From: Cordilura impudica
Lineage: Eukaryota > Arthropoda > Insecta > Diptera > Scathophagidae
DNA: 64,000 nucleotides
Direction of reading: 5' to 3'
Assembly (NCBI GenBank): GCA_963682025.1
Contig: OY821518.1
Span: 35,407,059 to 35,471,058 of the forward strand
The notes below the pieces were generated by a model. It had not been told where the DNA came from, searched no databases, and saw nothing but the letters and a program-made list of their open reading frames with translations. Made by a program: the position numbers and the translations under genes. Positions 21,865-32,250 of this stretch are shown here, piece by piece. How positions within the stretch are numbered: position 1 is the stretch's first letter; every line of letters begins with the position of its first letter.

Positions 21865-24120
21865 TAACCTACCTCCAAGTGGTGCTCCTGGGCAACGCTA
21901 GGCAAAGCCAGTTAATTCTTGTGATTATTCCTAGCGGCTAAAGGTTAAGGAAGAGAAATGTCTGCCAGTGCAATCCCACACGGGGGATAACTGGTAGTTA
22001 CTAAATTGGCTAATTAGTAGCGAAGCCTTACCAAAAGGCGCTAAATTTGGTACTGCGGGGAGATCGAATTGCCCAAAAAGAGGACTCTCGACTTCTTGCG
22101 GATACCAAGCGAGCCGTAGCACTCTAATCTGATAGCCGACTGGTGGATCGTGAAACATCCAACCTGATGAAAAGATTGTCACACCCCTTTAATATATGTT
22201 AGTCCAAGTTGAAATGATGGTATTGTTGGACCACATTACGAACGTGGCACTAGAGGCTTACGAATCTGATGTGCAGAGGAGATCGCTGTGTGTGACTAGT
22301 AGGGGTGGTTGTGGAGTGGAAGAGCTGGTATATGCGTTGGATGGGAATGCTGGTATATGCGTTGCTTGGTGGCATGAGTGGAAGATGAGTCGCAAGATGA
22401 ATCGGATGCAAGAATGTCGGATGTAGCATGAGTAGAAGTCTTTTTGACGATACAAGAGTGCGTGAAATTGGGTCAGAAAACAGTGCTATGGTAAGCAAGG
22501 TCAATGCAGAAGTCTTTGATGAATCTTTCACGATCTCATTGGGAACGGCCCCTCGGGGAGTTTCGCAGTGGCTTGTGGTGCCCGTATTGCGGGCAGATCA
22601 CAGATCGATGTGGAGGTGCATCCACCCAGGTGTTGCTAGCTCTAAAGCAAAAGGGTTTTAGATAGGCTCGACACAATAACAAAGTGTGAGTGATGCCGCG
22701 AACATCACTCCAGCTTGTAACCGTCTTATGGCGGGGCGAAGGCAAGATGCTTAGTATCTATCTAAGTGCTAAGACCACCGTGTGGTTAAGTCAACCTGAC
22801 AGGAACGCACGTAAAACTCAAGAGACTTCTTCACACTTTCGACAGTTGCTCTTCATGTTACGTCAGGTGCACCTCCCCTTGTCTTGGAGGTGGTACGTCA
22901 TGGTATCATTTACAAGGTTAAGAAGGGACTGCCACTATCAGGGCATGATTGGTTAACTTCGCTTGAATTCGCTGATTTAGAGTTGAGGCAGGTAAAACCC
23001 CTGCTGGACTAGCATCTTCTTTCAAGATGGCGTTCACGTTGGTCGGACAGTGACAAGGAGCGAACAACCTATGAGTTTATTAAGAACGTGACTTTCGTTA
23101 GAGACCGCCCGGACTTTGGCTTCGGTCTAAGTGTGGGCTTTTTACTGACTGGGCATGGCTCCTTGAATGCTTTTCTGCATAAGAGGGGTCTGTCCGATAC
23201 GCCGGACTGTAGGTGTGGGCAAGAGTCGGAGGACTTCGTACATGTTTTGACCGGGTGTTCACTCTATAGTGATATTAGGAGTTTAGATAGGATGGGGATT
23301 TTTCAAAGAGAAGGATGATGGGGTATTAGTTGGGCATTAGAGGACGGGCAGACTGCTAAAAATTTAGGTGAATATGCAAGGGGCGTATTGAATCGTAAGA
23401 GAACCGGACTTAGGTGGAGGTGGCTCTTGATGCGGGCATCCGTGGTGGTGCTTAACTTCCAATGGGTGTTCGCTCCAGTAGTGCACATCGTCGTGCCTGG
23501 ATTTTGTGTATGAGTATGACTTTCGGCGGGGGCTGATACATCAGTATCTGTCGCTCCACAACGGTGCACCATCTCCGGCTCACTCCCTGCTGTTTGCTGT
23601 TGTTGCTGCTACCTGTTGTTCTACGCGTTTTGTTCCTGACTTCTCCAGTGTTGTGTGTGTCGAGCTTCCGTGTTTATTGTTGTGCGTTATGGCCACCAGT
23701 CCCGAACTGTTTGGAGTTCAACTGGTAGTAGTTTCGGCTACGAAGCCTGACCGGAGCCTTTATTCCGGTACCACGGGTGTCAGGACCCCTGGAACTTGGC
23801 CAGCCTGGCAGTGGTGTAGCCCCCTTGGGGAGCATATTGGTGGCTGTGGTTAAGACCCTATTCGCGGGAAGAGCGCAAGTTCGGTGTGGAGTTGCATTGC
23901 TACCGGGTTCCGTGACCCATAGAGCGGTAGGAGTTTTAGATAGTACTCTGCTCCTCATCCAAGGCGAGGTCATGCCCAAATGCATGTCTCAAATTGGACG
24001 CATCCTACTTGGGGGATAATTGGTAGTTACCAAATTTGGCTAGTTGTGTAACGAAGCCTAACCAAAAGGGGCTAAATTTGGTGCTACTGGGAAGTCGAAT
24101 TGCCTTGAGAAGGGGATTCA
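21865..24120 (+). mobile_element. R1-type LINE remains, internally deleted, with a repeated end block
   Basis: A GC-richer segment. A ~100-bp block (GGGGGATAACTGGTAGTTAC, then TACCAAAAGGCGCTAAATTT) at about 21973-22075 recurs with changes at 24011-24110. Between them lies a probable 5' block (22430-22835, also found at 25520-25825), then directly the C-terminal end of an ORF2 (22850-23512) and a 3' untranslated part. The endonuclease and most of the reverse transcriptase are missing. Tandem insertion of a truncated copy beside a longer copy would explain the repeated end. Confidence 0.6.
22850..23512 (+). pseudogene. C-terminal part of an R1-type LINE ORF2 protein
   Basis: The frame reads VTSGAPPLSLEVVRHG, a stop near 23009, then RTTYEFIKNVTF, GFLLTGHGSLNAFLHKRGL, CRCGQESEDFVHVLTGCSLY and further to a stop near 23512. 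The order GHGxFxxxLxxRxL then CxCGxxE...HVLxxC is the C-terminal zinc knuckle of R1/LOA-type ORF2 proteins, thought to bind the element RNA. The upstream catalytic parts are absent here. Confidence 0.75.
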
Positions 24121-24667
24121 AACGGAGACAAAGCGAAGTTTAACACGCAGAGTACATGGTTGGCTAGTGGTTGTGGAGACAACTTCCAGATGAAATGGTT
24201 GCTCACATCCCACATTGGGTTGAAAAGGGTCAAAAGTGAGGATTAATTCAAAAATTGAAATGAGTATTTTGTAATAAATTTTTATACCGGGTAACAGAGT
24301 ATAAACTGGGTCATCACTAACTGTCAAAATTATTGTTCTAGGTTGTTACTTTTCTTGCTATACTCTCTCAAAGTTCAAGAGATTGAGTTTCAACGTAATT
24401 CTAGATGAGGTCGGGTAAAGCTATTTACATTGTAGTAATCTATGGGACTTCTACTTGTGTATTCCAGAAAAATATTTTGCCAATACTTGCCAACGAATGT
24501 AATATTCAAGTTTTTATTAAAAGTCCCCAGTATAAAATTAAAAAAAAAATGCTTGAAAACACAACAGAAAAAACCATTTTTTAGGTTTTGTTTTGTATTT
24601 ATTTTCGTAGCTGTGATTGTTATTGATGCTGTTGTAAATGTGTAACCTAGTATTACAATTTAATTTT

Positions 24668-24772
24668 GCCCAAGATTTCTGATGAAGAAGAGATTAATGA
24701 AGATATTGATGATGATAATTATGAAGATGCTGATTATATTTATGAAGGTGATGATAATACGGAGGATCCTTG
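24668..24772 (+). other. Short acidic frame before an AT-rich tail
   Basis: The frame reads PKISDEEEINEDIDDDNY and ends at a stop after EDP (24772). Strongly acidic C-terminal tails are common in transposase genes (the Sola-like, piggyBac and Transib genes in this window all have one). No upstream coding part was recognised, so this is at best a remnant. Confidence 0.25.
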
Positions 24773-25510
24773 ATTTTAATTGTATATATATATATATATA
24801 TATACATATATTTAAGTTTCTCTTAAATGAGAACAATATAAAATAAAAAATAAACAATAACAATAAATGCATACAAAATTTTCAATTATAAATGTAGCAA
24901 TATATTCAATATTAATTGAATTAATTTTTTTTAATTTTTTTTTTAAATTTTCTGAAATGGTTGTTTGTTTTGTGCTTATAATTATTCATCAATAAAAACA
25001 TAATATTATTTTATAATGTGAATTTTTTTAGTTAAATTTGTGGAATTGTGGAATTTGGAAAATAAAATCGGATTTTAAAATTCAATTTTTATAATATAAA
25101 TACATATTAAATATTTATTCCTTTTTTATTTTTAAAAAAAATTTTATTTTTTCTAAAAGCACATTAACTGAATTCTAACTTGCAATTTCATTTACTAATT
25201 TATCGCTTTTTATTCCCCAGTTACAGCGAAAATTGTAAGAAAAGATCATTTTTTACAAAACACAAAAAAGCTCCTAACGGGTTAAAACAAATTTTTTTCC
25301 ACTTTTTTTTTAAATGGTGGTTTCTTATGCATTAATGAATATCCATTTAAAAAAATTAACAATATTTTGTAATTACGTCTTCCCTGAATTAATCCTCATT
25401 TTTCATGCTTTTCAACCCACTGTGCATCCCTTTAAATATGTGATACAAAATTGAATTAATAGCTTTGTTGGAACACTCAAAGAACGCCGTTCCAGATGTA
25501 TGTTATAGCA
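24773..25510. other. AT-rich stretch with a TA dinucleotide run, nothing recognised
   Basis: A TA run lies at about 24783-24803. The rest is A- and T-rich with no coding frame or paired repeat that I can support. Confidence 0.4.
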
Positions 25511-25519
25511 AGCGATGTC

Positions 25520-25825
25520 GATATCGGAGTCTTTGAAGAATTTTCAAGACGGCTTCGTAGTGCCTGTGGTGCCTATATCGCAAGACGGGCACAGCTCGAC
25601 GTAGATTTGCGTTCATTCGGAAGTTGCTACCCTCATAGCAACAGGGTTTGGGTGGGCCCGACTCAATAGCAAAGGGTGAAGTGTATATAAAGTACATCTC
25701 TCCAAGTTCGTAACCGTCATATGGTGGGGCGTTGGCGGAGGCATAATATCGCACCCAGTGCTCAGAACATGGTGTGGTTAGGTCAACATGACAGGCACGC
25801 ACATAAATCAATAGAGACTCCTCAA
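25520..25825 (+). repeat. Second copy of the LINE 5'-type block
   Basis: It shares with 22500-22830 the ordered words GAAGTCTTTGATGAA-like, TGGTGCC, CGGGCA, CACAGCTCGACGTAGATTT-like, GTAACCGTC, TGGTGGGGCG and GTGGTTAGGTCAACATGAC. It is not followed by any ORF2 sequence. The minus-strand 113-codon frame here is a shadow. Confidence 0.6.
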
Positions 25826-25930
25826 TTAAATCAATCAAAAACATAGATTTTTCTAAAATGTGGTTCCAGAAATAAAAATTATATTACTAAATATGGACAT
25901 GACCCCATATAAAAATAACACTAGATATAA

Positions 25931-26720
25931 ACAAATAAGAAAATAATAGCCAGTCTATCCGGTACACTATACTATACTTTTAGAGACCGTATTTCCTAGG
26001 TCCAACTAATTAGATATAGAAAATAAGAATAAACAAAATTTGAGTGGCATTGTTATTAATTTTTTTGCTTTCGGATATCAAAAAGTTCGTATCGGATATG
26101 TATAGGGGACTAGATCGAAAAATGGATCGATCCTTGCCATAGTTGGTAAGTTTTTTTTTTTTTTTGAAAAAACATGTACAAAATAAATTTGAGAAATATC
26201 TGAGCAATATTTTTTTTTATTGTTTAAGTGACGATCGGGAATCAATTTTATATGGGAGCTATGACTAAAAATTATCCTGTTGAATTTATTTTTGGACTAC
26301 TAATTAAAGGTTCTAATAAACACATACACAACAATTTTGACCGGTATTTATGGGAAACTTTAGATATTAAGGCAATTTAAGCCAATTTCATGGGGGCCAT
26401 TTGTATGGGGATTAGGGCCGAACATGCGCCGATCTTCACCAATTTCAATATTATTCATTATGGCAGCCTAAAGCTTACGAGTATATACCAAATTTCATGA
26501 AAATAATATTCGTAATTACGACCTGCAGTTTAATTACAAGGTTTACATGGTCACACAGACGGACATACGGATAGACGGGCATCGCTTAATCGACTCAGAA
26601 AGTGATTCTGAGTCGTTTGATATAATGAATGACGGGTCGTCTCGGTCAAATATTATTAGTAGTTACAAACTTCAGCACACAGTCACTATACCCCGATCAC
26701 ATGGTGGTGTAGGGTATAAA
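25931..26720 (+). repeat. Repeat family A, copy 3 (diverged)
   Basis: It runs from ACAAATAAGAAAATAATAGC to GGTGTAGGGTATAAA. The central CTAGACC of the 5' palindrome is lost, but the order of all other landmarks, including the four CAAATTTGAG-type words, is kept. Confidence 0.75.
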
Positions 26721-26829
26721 AATATCGCCATACCACAAATTAATAAAAAATAATACCAACATTTGCTTTATAGTTATTTTTTATATCCAGTTATTGCTTC
26801 AGCTTCAGTATGATCCAAGACCCTCTGTC

Positions 26830-27135
26830 GAAACGCATAATATGGGAGGTGGCACGTCCATTGGTTTGATCCCGCCCATTTTTAGACCGACTTCTCACAT
26901 TACTGATTTATGTACTACTACGAAGTTTCAAGACTCTTGCTATCACAGAGATCCAGATATGTTATGTTAAAAATTTTTTTATATGGGAGGTGCCACGCCC
27001 ACTTGGAAAATCCAAAAATATATAGCCAATTTTTCCTTCAGGATAGGCAGTTACCTACTTTAAAAATTTCAAGACGATCGGTCCAGTGGTGTAGTCTCCT
27101 ATAAAGGACAAACAAACATACAAACATACATCCAT
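26830..27135 (+). repeat. Repeat family B copy (fragment)
   Basis: It holds two units that begin TATGGGAGGTGGCACGTCCA (about 26839) and TATGGGAGGTGCCACGCCCA (about 26982), ~143 bp apart, then TTTCAAGACGATCGGTCCAG and ACAAACAAACATAC. Similar units occur at 46970-47525 and, in inverse, at 29400-29830 and 45205-45800. Confidence 0.65.
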
Positions 27136-28534
27136 TAACAGTGTTGGCAATTAGAGCCCTACACTATAGCGAATTAGCTTACTAATAATCCGTGGCAATA
27201 ATCTTATCGTTTATATGAACGTTTTTATTTACCCTAAGTATAATTAATTTCTATGATCTGTCATCTTTACAATGTCCAGCAAGTAATTAGCACTAAATTA
27301 ATGCACGAGTATATCTCAATTTGCTGAATTTAAACCTAAAATTTATACGACTAATATCCCTTTACATTAAATCGTTTTTTTTTTTTTTTTTGCTTAAAGG
27401 ATTTATGTTAAAAAGCATACTCTAAGGATATCCCACTTGCTCTTAATTACACCATTTTTAATATTTTTTTCTTCAAGTATGATGCTTTAAGAAAATATAA
27501 AAATTTTCCCAGCATATTGTGGATAAAAGAACCTGTTCATGTATTCGTGCATACCTTGACTTTTTTAAGTTCTTAATAAATTACAGCCTCTGTAATTAAA
27601 GACCACTTCTGGTATCGTTCATCATATAATGAGTTTCCTGTTTCCCTATTTCTTGTTATAGCCAACCATTGCAGTATAAGACGAACACATCGACATATTA
27701 TATCTAGTAAGACAGTTAGTAACCCGGCAAACAAATACTTATACATTTATGGCAAATCAGTAAATTTTTCAGCTAAGCCTACAAAGCTTACATTGGAAGA
27801 TAGTGAAGATAGTGACTCTGGCCCTACATTATTTTAATTCCTTTACTAGGGTCCAGTACTTTAGATTATTATAAACATCTGTACAACTAAACTCCCAGCA
27901 CAGAATATTTTAGGAAGGAATTAGTTTCGTAAATATTCCTTATTGCCTACTGGGTTGTTCGCTATTTTCTCTATGTTCCAAAATATGTGTGTAAGTTATA
28001 AAAGACAAAACTCCGACTAACAACCTTAGCTCCTTTATTATTACTGCTGCCAAGTGATAAGAATTGTTTTGAAGAAATTAGTGGAAAATGTTTGTGAACA
28101 AAGTTTATTAAAAAATTTATGTGTCTTTGGAGTTTCATGCATAAGTCCAAACTAGTGGTAATTTAATTGCCAATAGTAATGTCTTAATATCTTCTTACAA
28201 GTAACTAGATATTTAAGGAAAAACTAAAATTTACTCGGGTAGAAGGATATAGAGTTTATGGTTTTTTTTTAATATTTTTAAAATTACTTTGGTGAAAAAT
28301 GGCAACCTTATAAAACATAAGATTTAAGTTTCAGGGCACCACTTTTTTCAATATTTTTTTTGGAAACATCAACAGAAAACGATCACAGTTAATTTGTAAA
28401 CATGGAACAAATTTTCCACCGTTAAGGAATTCTTTCATTTAAAAGGTTTCAGTACAACCAATATTAAAGCAGATGTAGAATCTACTCTGGGTAAGTTTGC
28501 TCCTTCGTTTACGACTATAAAATATTAGGTGGCA
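27136..28534. other. No feature recognised
   Basis: This is AT-rich sequence without a convincing frame, repeat or RNA gene. A 19-base T run lies at 27374-27392. Confidence 0.4.
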
Positions 28535-28814
28535 GGACAATTCTTAGTCAAAGGCCCCATATAGAGCTGCTTCCCGATCTCCACTTAAATCTATCAAAAA
28601 CGAAAATATTACACAAAGTTTTCTCAAATTTGGTTTGTATATATTTTTTCTAAATATAAGTGACTTTACCAAATACTGCCAGGATCGGTCCATTTTTCGA
28701 TCTAGTCCCCATATAAATATAGCACCCGATATGAACTTTTTTCATATCTGCAGCCAAAAAAATTTATATCAATGCTACTCAAAATTTGTTTATGCTTATT
28801 TTCTATATCCAATT
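28535..28814 (-). repeat. Repeat family A, copy 4 (5' part only)
   Basis: It matches the 5' third of the family in inverse, from the GACAATTCTTAG point to the CTATATCCAATT point. It ends 3 bp before a family C copy starts. Both the palindrome and the 3' hairpin are missing. Confidence 0.75.
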
Positions 28815-28817
28815 ATA

Positions 28818-29215
28818 TCAACTAGCAGATTCCAGAAATTCGAGCGCAAATTCTAGGAAATTTTATTTTTTAATTAAATAAAGACCCTAAAAGTCAATTA
28901 TAGCCAATTCACAAATCAACACAAAAAACAAACTCATTTTTATTACAAACACATTAACAAATTTAATAAACACACACATAGCGTTGTATAATTTTATGTA
29001 TGTGTTAGTAGCAACTTTAAATGCAATTTACTCAAATCGAAGGAAAAAATTTAAAAATCTGTAAATCTGCAAAACGGCTAAAAAGAAACACCTTTCAATT
29101 AATTTACATTTGGTCAAAATCGGGATAAAACGGTAGAACAAAACATGAGTCACAAGAAATCGCCAGCTTATTAATATTATAGATGCTAATATCAAGTATA
29201 TTTTAAACATCACAA
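28818..29215 (+). repeat. Repeat family C copy
   Basis: It starts CTAGCAGATTCCAG and ends near AGAAATCGCC. It is collinear with the copy at 6868 along its whole length and differs mainly by small indels. Confidence 0.75.
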
Positions 29216-29219
29216 CTTA

Positions 29220-29365
29220 GAAAATCAAAAATGGTTCAGATCATTTTTACAGTCGCCGCGAGTCTGCCTGCAAAGTTTCAGAACTATTGGATCACGGTAA
29301 AAGGGTTAAAAAATCGATCTAAAGTTTTGTCGACAAACAGACAAGCAGACACTACGAGTTAATAT
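29220..29365 (-). repeat. Repeat family F fragment (inverse of 2630-2760)
   Basis: Shared words in inverse order are ATGGTTCAGATCATTTTTAC, CTGCCTGCAAAGTTTCAGA, AAAAAATCGATC, TTTGTCGACAAACAGA and TAATATAAAGGGAG. Confidence 0.5.
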
Positions 29366-29399
29366 AAAGGGAGTTAAGAATTGGACTTTTGTATGCTTG

Positions 29400-29830
29400 T
29401 CCATCTGAAAATATGTACATGTACGTGTAAAACTAATTTGAAGAGTTGGGAATAAGTGGGCGGGAGGGGAACAATGGGCGTGGCTCCCACTATACAAAGT
29501 TAATGTTTAATGTCATATAACTGGAGTACTATGAGTTACTAATGTGAGTAGTCCGCTACTAAAATGACTGGGATCGGACCTGTAGGCGTGGCACCCCCAT
29601 ACAAAGTACATATTTCTGTCATATTACTCGAGTACTATAATAGATACCGCATTGGAACTTTATGTTCAGTAGTTATTAATGTGAGTAGTTGTACAAAAAT
29701 GGGCGGGATGGAACCAATGGGAGTGGTACGGCATATACAAAAATATATTAAATGATATGAAAATGACAGTCTGGTAACTTTTGACAAGCACATTAATTAC
29801 CAATGTGAGTAGTCGTGGAAAATATGGGCG
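29400..29830 (-). repeat. Repeat family B copy with ~130-bp units
   Basis: GTGAGTAGT recurs at 29544, 29681 and 29805. Each is followed by AAAATGGGCGGGAT-like, GGCGTGGCACCCCCATAC-like and GAGTACTAT-like words. It passes directly into the AAATCGCC satellite, as does the copy at 45205-45800. Confidence 0.65.
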
Positions 29831-30345
29831 GAATCACCGAAATCAATAATCGCCAAAACCGAAAATCGCGATTACCAAAAATCACCTAAATCAAAAATAA
29901 CAAAAAAACAAATATCGTCAAAGTCAAAAATCGCCATAACCGAAATCGAAAATGACAAAAATCGCCTAAAACAGAAATAGCCAGAACCGAAAATCGCGAA
30001 TAAATATAAATCGCCAAAATAAAAAAATCGTCATAACCAAAAAACGCAGAAAACAAAAAACACTTAAGCAAAAAATCTATAAAATTCAGAAATCGCTAAA
30101 ACCACAAATCGTCAAAATCCAAAATAACAAAAAAAAAATAAAAAATTTCTAAAGTCAAAAATCCTCAAAACCCAGAATAGCGAATGACGAAAATCGCCAA
30201 ATTAAAAAATCGCTAGAATCGAAAATCGCGGAAAACTATTATCACCGAAATCAAATATCGCCAAAAAACAAAAATTGGCAAAATCCAAAATAGCAAAATC
30301 AAAAATCGACAAAATCAAAAATTGTCAAAAATAAATAAATGATTT
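29831..30345 (+). repeat. Degenerate satellite with the word AAATCGCCAAAA
   Basis: About 515 bp of irregular units such as AAAATCGCCAAAACCG, AAAATCGCGAATAAC and CAAAATCAAAAATCG, around 14-20 bp each. A sister array lies at 45800-46525. Both follow the same side of a family B repeat. Confidence 0.75.
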
Positions 30346-30439
30346 TCTACGAAGTATATTCCTAGTTTTCTTATTTCATTACGTTGGGTGCAGCAAAGCG
30401 CATAGGGTTGCATCCAGTTATACATACATGTATATAAAA

Positions 30440-30735
30440 TTTATTTTCTGCAGTTATACATTATGCAACCCCAATAAATCGTTTGAACCATCAATAAATT
30501 AAATTTAAAGTGTAAAGCTGTAAAACTAAATAAACAAACATCAAAATAAGGAAACTATAAAAGTCATAAAGAAAATTTGGACTGAAAACTTCAAACCCTT
30601 TGGAGGTTTAACTATACTGGCCTATTACTTTCAACCAGACTTGGAATTTCTCGCACCCCAGACGGATTAACTGATAATGTTCCGCAGTGTATTCTTATGA
30701 ACTTTGAGATATTTTCTAAAAAAAAAAATATGTGG
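30440..30735 (+). repeat. Repeat family J copy, more continuous
   Basis: It holds, in one piece, both parts that are separated in the 6.2-7.5 kb region: TTTTCTGCAGTTATACATTA, then AACTATAAAAGTCATAAA, ACTTTCAACCAGACTTGGAA and AATATGTGG. Confidence 0.6.
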
Positions 30736-30849
30736 AAAAATTGGAACTGAATTAACTTAATGTCTATTTTTTAGGCCAATTTTGTGTGCTCCTTTTTCGA
30801 AACCGAAATTGGAAGACTATTATATATTGAGCTTATACCTACTATAACT

Positions 30850-31150
30850 GTCTTACTATATATACCCCATACTACTATGTTGTTAGGTTCTAATGAGCTT
30901 TTGCTGATGTTTGTAACTACCAAATATGTTTGACCTTGTGTCACCTTTTTTTATTCCTATCGACTCAACAGCTCTTTGTGAGACGATCCGTATGTCTGTC
31001 AGTACGTCCTTGCAATCAAACTCAAAATCCCATGTCAGCTTTCCACGGGCGTAGGACGAATGTTATTAAAACTCCTGAAAATCGTTGCTTGTTCAGCCCA
31101 AGCCACCACATAAATAAAACCTATCGACCAACTAAAATGTTCTTAAAATC
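30850..31150 (-). repeat. Decayed fragment of repeat family A (3' part)
   Basis: It starts TATATACCCCATACTACTAT (decayed hairpin), then TTTGTAACTACCAAATATGT, TTTGACCTTG, GACTCAACAG and CTTGCAATCAAACTC, in the order of an inverse family A 3' end. The 81-codon frame inside is not a gene. Confidence 0.5.
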
Positions 31151-31177
31151 CAGATTATCATATATACATATATAACA

Positions 31178-32140
31178 GGGTGAGAGCGGTTTGTATGAAA
31201 AAAAAATTTTTGGTCCAATTTTGGGGTGTGCAGGTCGGATTATTATGACACTGGATCTAAGACTATAGTGCACAAATTTTGAGCTAAATCGGACAATGCT
31301 TCCGCATTGAGTTCAAAGCTCAAATAAGATATTATATGTAAAAATTATAAAAAAAAATCATTTTATAAAAAAATGTTGATATTAATAATAACGCTTCAAT
31401 TATATTAATTAATGAAGCAAAACCTAGAGAAAACTATCTTTCTAATAAAACAACAAAATCTACTATCGGTTGAAAACCAGCCAAGTTATAGCAAGTTCCC
31501 CTGGCAATAAATGCGCTGTAGACCACTTGATTCAGAAAATCAAGCTTACATTTTTAAAGGCATCGAAATAATTTACAGCAGCAATATTTTGCGTTCTCCT
31601 GATCCCAGAATGATTTTATATAAAGTATCTTGCATCTCGTCTATTGTTATGCCGTTCTAAATTAATGTCAACACGTTACGTATTTTTTAGCATTATTTCA
31701 AAATCTCCAATTTTACTTTTTTAAAAATTTTGTTCAAGAAATTTTCCGAAATCAATGATTGGACTTTAAAGTCTTATTAACCAAATAGATGTTATTAAAA
31801 TTGTCAAACATTGTAGGTATCCTGTTCTTAATTTGGCGAGGGCAGCGTTTTTATTTCAGCGGATCTGAAGAAAATTGTTATTTTTAATACTTTTTAAACT
31901 TTTGGGCTACATCTTTTTGGTGTTTCCATATGTCAAATTCGTTTTACCCAAATATCATTCTACTTGATATGAGTTCTTAATCCTGTAAATTAAGGTTAAA
32001 TTGAAATTGAGCTTTGAACTCAATGCGCGTCCAGAAAACATTGTCCGATTTAGCTCAAATTTTGCGCAATAAAGTTCTAGATCCAGTGTCACAAGAATCC
32101 GTCTAGCACGTCTTTAAATTCAAAAAAAAAAAAAAAAAAA
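31178..32140 (+). mobile_element. Family K element, copy 1, long inverted ends, no gene
   Basis: It opens GGGTGAGAGCGGTTTGTATG. An arm at about 31233-31325 (TGACACTGGATCTAAGACT, TTTTGAGCTAAATCGGACAA, TTGAGTTCAAAGCTCAA) is matched in inverse at about 32008-32098. About 90 bp of arm and ~680 bp of AT-rich core are visible. A second copy lies in inverse at 62260-63121 and a terminal piece at 57215-57400. I see no transposase frame, so it is probably non-autonomous. Confidence 0.7.
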
Positions 32141-32154
32141 TAAAAATAATGTGA

Positions 32155-32250
32155 ATCCGATGGCAGGGGAGATGTGTAAACATCCAGTAATTAAAAATTT
32201 TTTTATATCACTTTCTTAAAATCAAACAGAAAGCGTATCACTAATTATTA
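32155..32250 (-). repeat. Family G unique module, copy 2
   Basis: It reads GGGGAGATGTGTAAACATCC, then AAATCAAACAGAAAGCGTAT, which is the inverse of the module at 3786-3900. It borders the low-complexity array on the same side as in copy 1. Confidence 0.65.

Noticed and set aside
22196..22661. Overlapping small frames on both strands
   Set aside because: They lie in the LINE 5'-type block. The same block at 25520 does not keep the frames open.
29831..30345. CRISPR-like array
   Set aside because: The units are irregular, with no constant repeat plus unique spacer pattern. This is eukaryotic satellite-type DNA.
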